From Solen grandis (lineage: Eukaryota; Mollusca; Bivalvia; Adapedonta; Solenidae), in the NCBI GenBank assembly GCA_021229015.1, contig CM037783.1, positions 53,518,904-53,582,903 on the forward strand: DNA of 64,000 nucleotides. Reading direction: 5' to 3'. Within the stretch, counting starts at the first letter, position 1. Every line of letters starts with the position of its first letter. This document shows positions 44,431 through 58,500 of the stretch, piece by piece. Both the position numbers and the translations under genes were made by a program. The notes under the pieces were generated by a model. That model did not search any database. It was not told the DNA's origin and worked only from the letters and a program-made list of their open reading frames with translations.

Positions 44431-46047
44431 TTACGTGATTGCCTTTCATTGGATTAGGAATGTAAGTATTTTTCTTAAAGAAAACTCGATACTGGATTAA
44501 TCACAGATAAATGATAAGATGTATCCTTATCTGCTTCGCAAATTTCAATGATAAATTTACAGGAATGAACCTTGAATGGTACTGTACAAATAGCTTAAAT
44601 ATTTCGGGTCTGCTGATCAAGATTAGATTAAAAACTCTTTATACAACATCTCCTACATCGTCCAGCAGATTCTGATGAACTCATAAAATCATATCAGTCC
44701 GCTGAGCAAGATGGTCGCCAGAGCAAAATATAGCATATTGGTCCTCCACAAATAGATTGTTTACCCTCTAGTGTTTGATACCGCCGTATCTGAAGTTATA
44801 CCCCTTGCCTAATCATAAAATTCCAGATCTCACTCTGTTGACAATCTAGCGTCTTAAGTAAATTTCTTTTACATTGGTGATAGTGTAAATATTGATAACC
44901 CATCCCGTTCAGCTTAACAAGGTGGCCACCAGAACTAAGAATTGAAACATGTTAAAAAAATCTCCTTGATGGTCAGATTTTGATGAAATGCGATAGAACA
45001 TGATTAATCAGAATCAAATCCATTTCAAGACATTTAAATGGGATGATCTATTACAGAGTTTTGACGTTTTGTTTTTTTAACTACTTTATATAATGTGCAA
45101 TTTTATCCTTACTTAAGCATTTTTTCTGTAGAAGTTGAATTCAGTTGAGCGATTTAGGACCATCATTGCCCTCTTGTTTCTATTTTTTCGTATAACAATA
45201 ATTGTATTTCTATGTGATTCAACAGAAATTTATATTTTGTTACTTTATTGACGTTTCACTATATATGAAATAATTATTTTTGTATTTTTATTACCTCATA
45301 ATTCTGTCGAGTGCCCTTAGAGAGATCACTTGAAACTAACGAAAAAGGTTAAAGCAGTCATCGACAACTTAAAAGGCCTGCCACTGAAACATAACCAGAT
45401 AAAATATACAATTGCGAAAGTCGGGCTTTAAAAATGGGAGCATTATGAGAGTATAACGGACGAGTCCGAATTTCAATTAAGATAATTCAGATAATTAAAG
45501 ATAAACCTGTATTGTAATATTAATTCAATTTAAAGAGAGTAAATTATCAGTGTATAATTGGTTCAATATCCAAAACGTCAACATTAAATTCCAATACCAA
45601 TTTTGATTAGAACATACATCGGACTCTTTGATAATTATATGTCTACATGGAATTGGAGTTGTAATTGTGAACTATTTCTTTAGTTTTGTTAATGGAAGTC
45701 AGAAACTTTAACTATAAACGGGATGATAATTGACATTAGACATTTTTGTAGGACAGGGTTTGATTAACGCACATGTAACTTCGTGATCGCATCACGCAGA
45801 AGAGTTTTTGTCATTGATTCGTCATTCACCTCGAGAAGACAAATGTTTTCCTTCCAGTTATGAGTGCAATGAAATATGACTGTATTATGCATCTTAATAT
45901 ACATGTAATCAATATACAACTGTAATCACTGAATATTAGGTGCTCCAAAAATGCTAAAAAATGAGTCACTCATGTACTTGTTTTAACAGTCAGTCTGTAA
46001 TTTGTTTTGTTAATTAAATCGTTTATCATATTCAATTATTTTTCATT

Positions 46048-47185
46048 TGATGGTATGTCTTCAAATAAGACATTAACCAATAGGGTTTTGAATGCTAACT
46101 CTGTCAGAAATTCGCAGAAGTGGCCAATTAGAAACAGTATTTTTCGTACTGCCATGTTTAAAACACCATGGTAACGTTAGTCGTTGTGTTATGTATATAT
46201 TATGGGCTCATTGTCGGATCCTTATTAAACTTGATTAAATTGATCACTTTATTAATTTAAGGATAATCAGAATGAACTCTATAATAAATTTATAATCTCA
46301 ATCCAAATACGTTTATAAAAGTAACTACTTGCAAAAAGCTTAATTGGATGACCGCACATGGATCTACAGGGAACACTAACCAACGGTGCGTATTTCCACC
46401 AGACCTATAAGCTCTATTTTGTTTTCCATAAAAATGAAGTGGGAAAAGTGTATTTACTTAGTTTTAAATTTCTAGCAGGCTTCGTCGAAATCTGTTCAAT
46501 ATATTACTACTGGTACTTTGTAAAGGAAAAATTAACAGGATTAAGATTGTTGGCTAAATAACTATAACTTTAAATCTATATTGAGATAACTAAATTCACC
46601 AAAGTATGTGTGATAACCTCGTGTCCCGGAGTCTTGCTTTTATAGCATACAACATAACACATATAAAATCGAAATTAAGAAGTGTATTTTCCAAATATCA
46701 AATAAATAATCAAGAAATTAAACACTTTGAATAAGCAATATTCACAACGTGTTGAAAGGCAATAAAAGAATAATAAACTATACAATGATAAATATGATTA
46801 CAGTCATTCATTTTAAACATATTAGATCTATTATATTTGAAAATAGTATTTGTTGTTTTAAGAAAGTTTTTGATTCATCGCTACCTTTTTTCGAAAAACA
46901 AAATTTTGTTGAAGTTTCGTGAAAGTTATTAATTAATGATTCATGAACTTATATATGAAACATGGTAAGAAATCACATTACGACAAGGCGGCGGATTAGG
47001 TATCATATAAAATCTTCAATTAAAGTTATAATGAACGTGAATGGCGTTTCAAAGTAAGGTAGTTATTATATATTTAGAATATGCCTTATTTCCTATTTTC
47101 TTAATTATGATTAGGTATGAGAACCATACTGAAGAATCATTAATTTTAGCTGGGAATTAATTTTTGTCGATTCCGTTCACATCTT
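46048..47185 (+). repeat. Duplicated unit, block P2
   Basis: Matches P1 at 40256-41000 (GGCGGCGGATTAGGTATCAT, ATGAACGTGAATGGCGTTTC, TTTTTGTCGATTCCGTTCAC) with inserted sequence near 46120-46540; 46180-46375 matches 15740-15850 and 16262-16330. It follows R1 directly, so the array is head to tail. Confidence 0.85.
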
Positions 47186-48680
47186 TATCCACGAAATTTA
47201 ATTCCCATGAAAACTACGAGTATTTATTTCATAGACCTCAAGTTTTCTAAGACAAGCGCTAATTATGAAGATTTTATAGTCGATGTAGAAATTCTGCAAC
47301 ACATAAATATGATTTTGATGCACGGGCATATTTATTGCCATCAAATATGCAGCACCATAAAAGAACTTACGAAGACATTTCGAAAACATTTTCTCTCTCT
47401 TTCTCTCTCCCTCTTTCTCTCTTATTTTCAAAATTTGATAAACCAGATGGACGTTAAGATGAAAGAGAACAGGTTCTCGAAGGATTCGTACTTTATGTGT
47501 CTCGAGTAGATAGGACAACAAAGCGGTGTTTTCAGAAACTTTTAATTCAATCGTTTTACTATGTCATTAGAAGAAATTAAAATTGCTATCTGCTTGATGA
47601 TAGCTACGAAAAGATTTGCTGGTTAATTGAATTTAATTTCATTATCTTTTTAAATCAGGTCAAAGATAAAACCCATGTATGTTTACATTGACAAATTCCT
47701 CATTGAATATAAACAGGTTGCATTTGGGTTGCATCTGACACATATAGAAAAGCAATTTTGTGTGTAAGCTGTTAAAGTCAGTCGTCTATGACTCCATTAG
47801 CAGATAAAATATGCCAGTTTGAAGGAATTTTGATAGATAGATGTCCTTCAACGGATAATTATTAATGATGTACATTTCTGTTTAATGTCAATTATGTTTA
47901 ATGTTCAATATAATCACTGAAACCGGATATTAAAACCAGTCTTGATTAGCTTGGCTTTTGTCTTTATGGTTGAAAATCTAAGCGTGCTTTTTAATTTTAC
48001 AATAAATGCAAGTAATTATCATTTCCGCCAGTTGGTTGGTGAAACAGTATAACTTGCAACTCAGAGATATAAAATATGATATATAGATATATAAACTCGT
48101 TTATAGCGAATTACATGGAACCTTGGGTAAATACAACACCACATGGACGTTTCATCAACCCACAAAGTTACAGAAACAGAAATCCAGTATTTGCTTAATT
48201 AAAGAAACGGTTTGCCATTTGGTTTTCAGAATGTGAATCCATATTAAGTACATACAAAACGTCGTATTCTAAATAATTTTCCTACCGCAAACAGCCCTAG
48301 ACCAAATGTCCATGGGATGTGTTTGCACATAGGTATTAATTGTCGAGGCAGGGGCGGAGGGAAGATATGTCACCGACAAGGTATGACACTGCGCATGACA
48401 GGACGTATATCTCATAACATTGCAATATTTAGAATCGCTTCATTTATTAATTTCAAATAGTATTACTACAATAATTGACTGAGCGTTAAATTAGAGAAAA
48501 AGAAAATTTCCCTGCACACGAGTTCTCTATAGGTCTATTCTACTGATTATTGTAGATTTCAACATCTAAAGTTTATGTAACATAATTGTTATATTTTATG
48601 CAACATGTGACACTTCTCTCAGTTATTATTTTATTTACTGACGACAAAAATACAACAGAAAATTATAACAAAATAATTAC
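47186..48680. other. Segment between P2 and Q2, partly matching 16.5 kb
   Basis: 47770-47850 resembles 37830-37900, and 48280-48340 resembles 16575-16640. A CT-rich microsatellite lies at about 47391-47422. The short stretch 48345-48420 (GAGGCAGGGGCGGAGGGAAG) is GC-rich. No gene is recognisable. Confidence 0.6.
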
Positions 48681-48684
48681 TCTA

Positions 48685-51224
48685 CTTATTTAAACTTTGA
48701 AATAAAGCATTCATGAGAATTATTCAATTATTTATATTTATTATAATTTCAAAATAATAAATTAATTTGAAGAGTATTCTTTCGTTAAATTCGTTGAATT
48801 TTAAATGCGATGTTTTGTCACGTCTGGATGCTCATCGTCCTAGTTATTTTAGTAAATATTTGCAAAGTAAATATATATGGTAAATAAATGCAATATGGTG
48901 TACCATATATATATATAAGTACAAATTAGGTTAATCTTAATTTAAGCTGAAGTATATGGTGAAAAGTTCAGGATCCTTGAGTTTCTTAAAATTGTTCTAT
49001 TACTTCAATATTCTGGACTGCAATTTATGTATTGGATTACATAAGTACACGATATTATTAAATGTACTAAGATAAGAAATGATGACGTCATAAATGTGGA
49101 CTGAAAAAGCATGGGTTAAATGTCTGCCAACAAATCAGTAATTAGCACATTTCATCACCTTAATTGATTAAAAAAATACGGCACATTTATTCTAAATATC
49201 AGTATAGTGCATTTCCCTGATTTAAAATCTAATAAATTAAAACGGTGGATGTGATTCTTTGGTATGTTTTAAAGACATAAGGTATACGCGTTTTCCACTT
49301 AGAATTGCTACTCTCACATTTTAGAAAAACAGTTAAAAGTATCCTTCAATCTATGCGAGTTTCATCATTCAATTTGCTATTTCTATTAAAAATTGTTTTG
49401 TAATGTACGGCATTACGATCTTTTACAGAAAAGCAATTGTATAGAGAAAGTTCCGTGTAAAACACAGTAGCCAGAGAGAGTCAACATAATAAAAAAGTCA
49501 ATATAATTAATCTCACTACTGTCTAAAGACTACATCACATTATTTATTTCATAAAAATGTTTATTTCAAAATTCTAAAATAAGCATTACAAAACTAAACT
49601 TGGGTTTTAATTACATTTTAGAAGAAGGATCGTGCGGACTTGCCAGAAAATTGACCGATCAAAATATAAATGCATATCCGATAATGTAATTACACTAATG
49701 AATTATACCTGAATAAATTCAAATTAATATTGTTCAATTTTCATACTTGTATTGTTTTTATTTTGTTTGTTTGTTAATTAAAATTTCCGAGAAATAATTT
49801 TGGCTAAGTTTGGCACCGTTACATGAAACAACACCAACAAAACGAAGAATATTGCAAAACAATAAACGAATCATATTATTATCGTTTCCTTGCTGCAAAA
49901 GTGCGGCAATAATGTTTTACATTGACAGTCATTTGCGTTTAAAAAATTACATAGCTACTTCTGTGATATTTTTTTCGGTTAAAAATTATTTTCAATATGT
50001 AACCTGCAGTTCGAATTTCTCGATATGTGTGTGTAACCTAATCAGTGCAAGACACGCCTCCTAACTGATGAACACTAGTGCTGAAAATGCTACATGCATA
50101 TTTATGGGTTTGTGATGGTATGGTTGGTTAGTGTGCGATGAGCAACACATCCCATTGTCATTCGACACGACAAACCGGTTTGTCACTGGTTCATTGACAT
50201 CATTCCTTATATCATTGTTTGGTTCTATGTATTTCATGTTGGTATAAAGCAATACACAATAAAGGCATTTCTCATCTGATAGGGACATTGTAAAAAATAA
50301 CGTTTCATATGAAAGACCTTAATTGTAATTAAGGTTGATTGTGGTATGCTACAACCAACATTATTTCGTCACAAATATGCACCAACTCCTGTGGCGCAGT
50401 TTAACCTACTGAAAAATCGAAACTTAACATAGGCCTTACATCTTGTGGCATGACGGCAGATAATAAGAAATACAGATTCTTGATATTTTAATAATGTTGA
50501 TAGAACAAAGGCATTGAAATAAATCATTACACACAAAGCAATTCCTGTACTTATTGGCAAATCCAAGTCAATTTCATAATGACTAAAAAACCCTTATATT
50601 TCACATTATTACAAGTGTCAAAGTAATCCGGATATTAACATAAACATAGAAACTCAAGATGTAATGGATGATGATAATCAAATTTTGCTTAATGTCATCT
50701 CCATTTAGGCTTAGCAGAAATTCAAGTTCACTGGGGGAAAAATCCTTTATGCACGGTGTCGAGAAAATAGAAAACAGCGATATTACATTTAATTCGGTAG
50801 TCATTCTAAAGAGCAGACCTTGGAAGAAATGTAATAAATATAAATATGAATGTCAGATGTTAATAAATAGTTAATTCATAATTATGTACTTAAGAATTAC
50901 ATTTAGCGCATTTATTTTTATTTTGAATAGTTATGTACTTAAATATGTGGTAAAGTCACTAAAACCCTATTCATGCTAGCATCTGATATTCCTACAACTA
51001 TGAATATATTAATCACTCAAAGTTGCTAACCAAACCACGGAAGAGCATTCTTACTGTAGAAATCACTAAACATATCTGTATTTTGCCGAACATGTAACAT
51101 TTTTTATTACCTAATCATTAAAAATATCCAATAACTGGAGTTTAATTTGTATGTTACGTTTCTAAATTTATCTATAAAGGATAATTTGCCTCGAATACCA
51201 ATACGTTCCCCCGTGGTGCGTCAC
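48685..51224 (+). repeat. Duplicated unit, block Q2
   Basis: Matches Q1 (41005-43494) along its whole length with scattered substitutions and small indels. It ends precisely after GTGGTGCGTCAC at 51224, where copy 1 continues into R1 but this copy jumps into block P3. Confidence 0.92.
50061..50288 (-). CDS. Conserved 75-codon open frame in duplicated block, copy 2 (hypothetical)
   Basis: Same frame as 42348-42575, with two amino-acid differences (Glu for Ala at residue 6; Met for Ile at residue 64). Same start and stop. No domain recognised. Confidence 0.25.
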   Translation of the reverse strand: MSLSDEKCLYCVLLYTNMKYIEPNNDIRNDVNEPVTNRFVVSNDNGMCCSSHTNQPYHHKPINMHVAFSALVFIS

Positions 51225-51420
51225 TATATTTGAAAATAGTATTTGTTGTTTTAAGAAAGTGTTTTGATTCATCGCTACCTTTTTTCGAAAAACAAAATCT
51301 TGTTGAAGTTTCGTTAGAGTTATTAACTAATGATTCATGAACTTTTCTATGAAACATGGTTAGAAATCACATTACGACAAGGCGGCGGATTATGTATCAT
51401 ATAAAATCTTCAATTCAAGT
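51225..51420 (+). repeat. Duplicated unit, block P3 (partial)
   Basis: Matches about 46832-47025 (ATATTTGAAAATAGTATTTG, GGCGGCGGATTA-GTATCAT). It is joined abruptly to Q2 on the left and to Q3 on the right, so it marks a rearrangement. Confidence 0.85.
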
Positions 51421-51454
51421 TGTTTCCATTGAAAGTTATTTGTTTAAGCTAATT

Positions 51455-54400
51455 CGTTTAAAAACTACAGAGCTACTTCTGTGATATTTTTTCGGTTAAA
51501 AATTGTTTTCAATATTTAACCAGCAGTTCGAATTTCTCGATATGTGTGTGTAACCTAATCAGTGCAAGACACGCCTCCTAACTGATGAACACTAGTGCTG
51601 AAAATGCTACAACCATATTTATTTGTTTGGTTCTATATATTTCATGTTGGTATAAAGCAATACACAATAAAGGCACTTCTGATCGGATAGGAACAATGTA
51701 AAAAAAACGATACCTATGAAAGACCTTAATTGTAATTAAAGTTGATTGTGGTATGCTACAACCAACATAATTTCGTCACAAATACTCACCAACTCCTTTG
51801 GCGCAGTTTAACCTACTGAAAAGTCGAAACTTAACATAGGCCTTACATCTTGTGGCATGACGGTAGATGATAAGCAATACAGATTCTTGATATTTTAATT
51901 AGGTTAATAAAACAAAGGCATTGAAATAAATCATTACACTCAAAATAACTCCTGTACTTATTGGCAAATCCAACTTAATTTCATAATGACTAAAACCCTT
52001 ACATATCACTTAGTACAAGTTTCAAAGTAATCCAATGTTAACATAAACATAGAAACTCAAGATTTAATGGATGATGGCAATCAAATTTTGCTTAATGTCA
52101 TCTCCTTTTAGGCGTAGCGGAAATTAAAGTTTTCCAGGAAAAAAAACGTTAATGTTCGGTGCCGAGAAAATAGAAAACAGCCATATTACATTTAATTCGG
52201 TTGTCATTCTAAAGAGCAGACTTTGGAAGAAATGTACTAATTATAAATTTGAATGTCAGATGTTAATAAATAGCTAATTAATGGTTATGTACTTAAGAAT
52301 TACATTTAGCGCATTTATTTTTATTTTGAATAGTTTTTACTTAAATATGTAGTAAAGTCACTAAATCCCTATTCGGTGAACAGGCCAGCATCTGACACTC
52401 CCACTGACTATGAATGTATTAATCACTCAATGACGACGTTTCTCTTTGCTTATCTACACAAAACGTTCTTTTTGCAAACCAAACTACCGAGGAGCAGTCT
52501 TACTGTAGAAATCACTGAACAGACCTGTACTTAGTCTAACATGTGACGAGTTTTCATATTACCAAATCATTAAAATCATGGAGTTTAATTTTTATGTTAC
52601 ATTTCTAAATTTACCTATTAAGGATAATTTGCCTCGAATGCCAGTACGTTCCCTCGTGGTTCGTCACGTTCCGATCGGGGTATTTCAGTTTTTCATGTTC
52701 TGATAAAGGTATGAGAGGTTTTTCGTTTCCTCTCACGGCGGTTTAGGATCATGTTTAAACCAATGGTATCAATAGAAAGTCTTCCAAACAATGGAAATCG
52801 TTGAGTTCAACAAGACACAATAAACGCTTTCCGTCCAACAACGGACAGCCTTTAAATTTTGCCTCTGGCTATTACATATTTTCTCGTTTGGTTTTATTGC
52901 GATAATCCGAATTTTCCTACTGCATTCTAGCCCTTTTCATCCGTAAAGTGACTGCCGTGGCATATTTTTACAGTTAAAAGACCTGGCTCGGCTTCCACGG
53001 CAATAACGCTTTGTCACATTTTCTCATTTCGTCCGCTTAAAATCCTGTCTTCCTGAACAACTGAATATGACAGCAAGTATTGTGTAGATTTGAATGAAAT
53101 CCATGTAGTAAAGAGGAGATGCGCTCACGTGGGTCTCCCAACAGAACACTGTATAAAATGTTATCAAGGGCAATAGCCTTTATGCACAATTATATATAAA
53201 GGTAAAGGAAATTTGAACTGAATGCCTTCGGTAACACAGGAAGAGATGTGTTCACAAGGTGCAGCTAAATAATCTTGTATAGGAAATGTTACAAAGGGTC
53301 ATAACTCTGGATATTTTATATCAACAAAATCCAACTTTCATACAGAGCTTATTATGATGGTAATTATTTTTGGCATGTTTGAACCAAATTTCACTTGTAG
53401 TGTGAGGGGAGATGCGATCATAATATATTTCTAATGGACGGATGAACAGGGGTATAACATAAAACGACTTATTACGTATGTCGTGAATGCCTTCCATTGG
53501 ATTCGGAATTTAAGCATTTTTTCTTAAACAAAATTCGATACTGGGCTTAATCATAGATAAATGCTAAGATGTAGATTTTTAGGTATTGTGATCGGCCTTT
53601 GCCCGTCTCCTCCTTAACAACTTGGCAGATGTTGATGAAACACAACAGAACATGATTAATCAGTATCAAATCCAGTTCAAGACATTTAAATAGGATGATC
53701 TATCACAGAGTTTTGACGCTTTGTTTTTTAACTACTTTTTATATTGTGCAATTTTATCCTTACTTAAGCATATTCTCGTAAAAGTTGAATTCAGGTGAGC
53801 GATTTAGACCATCATTGTCGTCTTGTTCCTATTTTCTCGTATATCAATAGTATTTCCATGTGCTTCAACAGAAATTGATATTTTGTTTATTTTATGAAAT
53901 GATTATTTTTGTATTTTTATTACCTCATACTTCTGTCGAGTGCCCTTAGATATCACTTGAAAAGAACGGAAAAGGTAAAAGCGGTCATCGACAACTTAAA
54001 AAGCCTGACACTGAAACATAACCAGATAAAATATACAATTGCGAAAGTAGAGCTCTAAAAATGGGGGCATTATGGAAGTATTGCTCCTGTTTCCTTTCAA
54101 AAGCAAAATAACGGACGAGTAAGTAGAAGATGTATATCTATTAAGCATGACTTGTCCGAATCTCAATTCAGATATTTCAGATAATTAAAGATAAACCTGT
54201 ATTGTAATTACAGATTTCTTCTATTCAATTTAAAGAGAGTAAATTATGAGAGTATAATTGGTTCAATAACCAAAACGTCAACATTAAATTCCAATCTCAA
54301 TTTTGATTAGAACATATATTGGACTCTCTGATAATTATATGTCTACATGGCATTGGAATTGTTATGGTGAAATATTTCTCTAGTTTTGTTAAAGGCAGAA

Positions 54401-54744
54401 ACTTTAACTATAAACGGGATGATTATTGACTAGACATTTTTGTAGGGCAGGGTTTGATTAACGCACATGTTAACTTCGTGGAAGAGTTTTTGTCATTGAC
54501 TGATAGACTGATTTTGATTCGTCATTCGCCCTGAGAAGACAAATGGTTTCTTTCCAGTTATAAGTGCAATGAAATATGACTTTTTATATTTTAATATACA
54601 TGTAATCAATATGCAACTGCAATCACTGAATATTAGGTGTTCCGAAAATGCTACAAAATGAGTATCTCATGTTATGTAGAAGTGTACTTGTTTTAACAGT
54701 CAGTCTGTAATTTGTTTTGTTAATTAAATCGTTTATCATATTCT
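51455..54744 (+). repeat. Duplicated unit, copy 3 (blocks Q3 and R3)
   Basis: 51455-52672 matches 42240-43494 and 49937-51224, with a deletion of about 110 bases near 51618 and a higher mutation level. 52673-54744 matches R1, with several deletions (for example of the 44000-44120 and 44580-44950 parts). Matching ends near the CAGTCAGTCTGTAATTTG anchor. Confidence 0.88.
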
Positions 54745-55345
54745 TTATTTATATCTCTTGCGTCGTATATGAAATGATCTAAGTACAAATTATCTTTAAT
54801 GTGCATTCACCCTTTTAGCGTAACATTACCTCATACTAAATACATCGGCATAGATTCTTTAATTGGCAAAACCTAAGTTAATTCCAGATCACGCATTTCT
54901 TATACGATATGTGGACTATTGTTGTAGTGGTAAATTATTCTGGCGAATGACTTACAACACCATCTGTATTGTTCCCCTCTCTCATCACCAGTATAGCGCT
55001 ATACAGAGCAGGTTTACACAATCATATAATTAATCAGATCACAATATATTGATTATCTTACGATTATATAAGAAACCTATTACTTTTAGAACATAAATTG
55101 AGATAATTTATCTTACAGAGCAATGTTCTCTATCGCTCTCTCTCTCTCTCTCTTGCGTAGATAATACGATGCAATCATCATATGCTTCTATGTATTATCC
55201 ATTTTGTTTAGTCACTCAAAACTGTATTTTTTATAATTATTTTTGATTATTTTTTAATACGTTTGATTTGCATTTTTATGATATCGTTTATCGGATAGTA
55301 AAGTATGTTTCCTGATTTTGAAGTATTTAACATTTGGCTCTTGTC
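54745..55345. other. AT-rich spacer, no gene seen
   Basis: A (CT)n tract at about 55134-55154. Nothing else recognisable. Confidence 0.65.
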
Positions 55346-55347
55346 AG

Positions 55348-55458
55348 GACTAAATTGTTTATTGTGATGAAATTAATGGCTTCACTGACCGTGTACCTTA
55401 GGTCAGCCTCCAGCATCAGGGGCGTTTTCAGGACTCTACCAGTAATACTGTCCCCAAG
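55348..55458 (+). other. Candidate internal exon, product unknown
   Basis: 111 bases between an acceptor (TTTGGCTCTTGTCAG, AG at 55346-55347) and a donor (CCCCAAG|GTATGA). One frame is fully open: TKLFIVMKLMASLTVYLRSA then SSIRGVFRTLPVILSP. The base composition is richer in G+C than the flanks. No partner exon was found and I do not recognise the peptide. Confidence 0.3.
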
Positions 55459-55559
55459 GTATGACTTGTGGTTGGCATGTTGTTTATTTCATCGTCTGTT
55501 TCAATTTTATTTCACTATTCAAAGCATTCTAATTTCTTCAGATACTCTTTAGGACAACG

Positions 55560-58500
55560 GAAGTATTTGAATTCATATACCGTTGTGCAGACTACAGTAC
55601 ATTATATCTTTTTGTGATATATATCTTTAACCACACCTAGACTTGTATGTTTTATACACATATTTGCTTAACAATGGATAATGTATTTTGGACAACAAAT
55701 ATACATCTAACATTTTACCAGGTATCCAAAATCTAATGTCTTTGGCATTTTTAACTATGTTTCAACAATCCATATACAATTTACAAATATGAAATTAGAT
55801 TCATTTACAGCACAAGATGTAATGGTTCTAAAATGTACATGTTTCAATCACTGGTATCGTTCGTAGGTTTAGATATTTGTATACTTCAGACTCGTTGTCA
55901 ACCTGTTAGTTGATAGGCATCGTTCTTTAATTCGTTGTGAGAATGATCAGATATGAATTGACAATCCCGAGCGACATTATTACATTCTTAGCCACATAAA
56001 TTCCACAAGGAAATCTAAGACTGAAATGAGTCTTGTTGATTGAAAATAAATACTTCCACGAGGCACAGCTACTTAGCGAGTGTTGTATCAACACCGCTTT
56101 CGCTTCACGTTGTTTCTTTCTTTCTTTTCTAAAAAAGCTATACTGTAATTTGCATCAATAGAAAGACTCTGGAGAATCAAGATATTACCTTTTGGTAAAG
56201 ATGTCAAACCATAATAATTACCAAAGACCGCAAGTAGCTGACATGTTTAAGACTAGTTGTCGGTCAAAATACTTGAACACGTTGAGTTATTTCATATCAA
56301 ATATAAATGCGGACAATTCATGTTATATCATTTATGCGGTTGTAACTTATTTTTAAATCCGCCATTCGAAAAATTATAAACGGGCATTACGAGTTACCCC
56401 CGTCCGTCATTGCGTCCGTCCGTCGATTTTTCTTTTCCAATTGATATATTTTAAAAGATTCATCTCCATTATGGTTTTTAAGTATATGTATCAAATTTGG
56501 TTATTGTCCACTCAAAGTGACTAGAGTTATAGACCTTTGTCAAGTACGATTTGGGTTATTATCCACTCAGTAGAACTGAAGGTAAGAGCTGACAATTTGT
56601 TGACAAATTCTAATTTCAGCTTCTCTTTGCTAATCAATACTTTTTGAAAGACGCAATGCATAGTATTCCTATTTAAGGTATAATAACTTAATAAACAGAT
56701 AATACTAATTCTGGTCACTATTCACTAAATGTAGGTGGAGTTATTGCCATGTCATGAGATATTTTAACTTTTATTTTCTACTAAAAAGACTCGGTGTTTT
56801 TGTTTAATATCTGGATTGTCTTATTAAAAAAAAAGAAAAAAAAAAATAGAACAGGATAAGTTTGATTTGGTTACGGTCCTTTAAACCATAATTTAATGTA
56901 AAACCTTTGTTTGGGTTTATTTGTTAAATTTTACTTTCACAGTTTGGATAAAGTTACTGTTTGAACTAATTTGGTGGTCAAAATATAATGGCATTTTCTT
57001 GGTGTACTCTATCTTCTTTGATATTTCCACTTTTTCATGATTTTCACTGCCAAGAATAAAGGGGGCTTCCGTGTCTTATTGATACATTTCAAGGTTTCTG
57101 TTGTTACATTTTGAAATTATTTATTTTCGAAACAGACACGCGCGTTTGATCTTCATAACGCGACTTAATAAGGTACTTTGCAAGTTCATAAATCATTGTC
57201 TCGAATAAAAGTAATTACCGCAAATATTATACCTTTTCTCTGGTATTTATTACGAGACGAAAAGGTTGTTTTGAAATGTTTATTGACATTTGATCAGTTC
57301 ATTTCTTGTGTTGGGAGAAATAAAAAGTAACTTTAATTGTAGTTAAGTTTTGTTTGATACATGACTGGTCTGTTCCACACATAAAGTGTAGGTCTAGCCC
57401 ATCTTGTTTGTTTCTGAGTTAATCTATTCCGGGCTCCGTTCTGATATACATTCACAAATAAGCCTACCGTGCTCTACATCTTTTCTTATATAAATTTCAG
57501 TTTCGTACTTATCAGATTCATATCCGCCCTTTTACAACACGACACATTTTTATTTCATTTCCATATCATTTGAGGGAAGGTTTAGTCATTATCATTACGG
57601 TTTGCATGATTGCGTGTATCAAAAAAATTTTCATGGCGAATCAATTAGTATTGATCCAGCTGTGAAACCCCACGATGTCTCATCTACTCAGTTAAAATAA
57701 TTGTTAAGGAAAAAGTATACTTTGTTTAATATTTCACAAAGTGTTAAATACCATGGAAAAGGTTCCAAAGTGTTTTAAGTGAAACATTTCTCTTCAAATT
57801 ATATCAATATTTTCAATGTTGGAAAATATTACAAATCTTCTGTTAAACCATATGACAAGTGGATTTTTCTGCCTCAAGGACTGTTAAACAATCAATGTTT
57901 ATACGCAAACTAATAAGATAGCTTGCAGCCTTTTTATGTGTGAATGGTCGTGTGTTTATGTTTTAACTTTTACTGTTTTGAGCTAATTCCTTTAAAAGCA
58001 ATTCTTGCTAACAAGATTCATTCGACAAACAGGCGATTTTTAGAACCACAGACGGACCGTTGCAGGACTCAATTTAATATAGCAAAGTGACTGGTCAGCG
58101 GGGAGATGATGGCTATTAATTTAACAATAGTATCAGAGATGTTGATTGTGTTATAAAATGTTGCTTCTTCTCTCTACTGCATTGTCTGCCGTTTACTTAA
58201 AGGCTAGACTTCTTTGCAAATATACGATAGAATATGCAATCAAACGAATGACCCTAGAGTGTAAGATATGTCATGGTGAACTCTTAAGTGACCTTGATGG
58301 ATCTTTTGTAACCATCAAACGCAATATGAATGTCTTCGTGCAGTTAACACATTCGAAAAAGCGTGAACAATATGTGAACAACTATGAATTCAAAAACACT
58401 AGACAGTTATTCACATTTAACATTCCCATGTATTGTTTAAAGCTATAGAAAGAACAAATCTTTATTTCCAAATATATGTCAATTTAGAGAAAGGATCTGC

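Larger units (their letters stand above)
40256..46045 (+). repeat. Duplicated unit, copy 1 (blocks P1, Q1, R1)
   Basis: Block P1 (about 40256-41000) matches 46048-47185 and in part 51225-51420. Block Q1 (about 41005-43494) matches 48685-51224 and in part 51455-52672. Block R1 (about 43495-46045) matches 52673-54744. Anchors are GATGGTATG-TTCAAATAAGACATTAA for P, ACGTTCCCCCGTGGTGCGTCAC at the Q end, and CAGTCAGTCTGTAATTTG at the R end. Q1 and Q2 differ by only a few percent; R1 and R3 by more. No complete gene is recognisable in the unit. Confidence 0.9.

Noticed and set aside
58146..58448. 100-codon frame with a signal-peptide-like start
   Set aside because: No domain, no conserved copy, typical of chance hydrophobic runs in AT-rich DNA.
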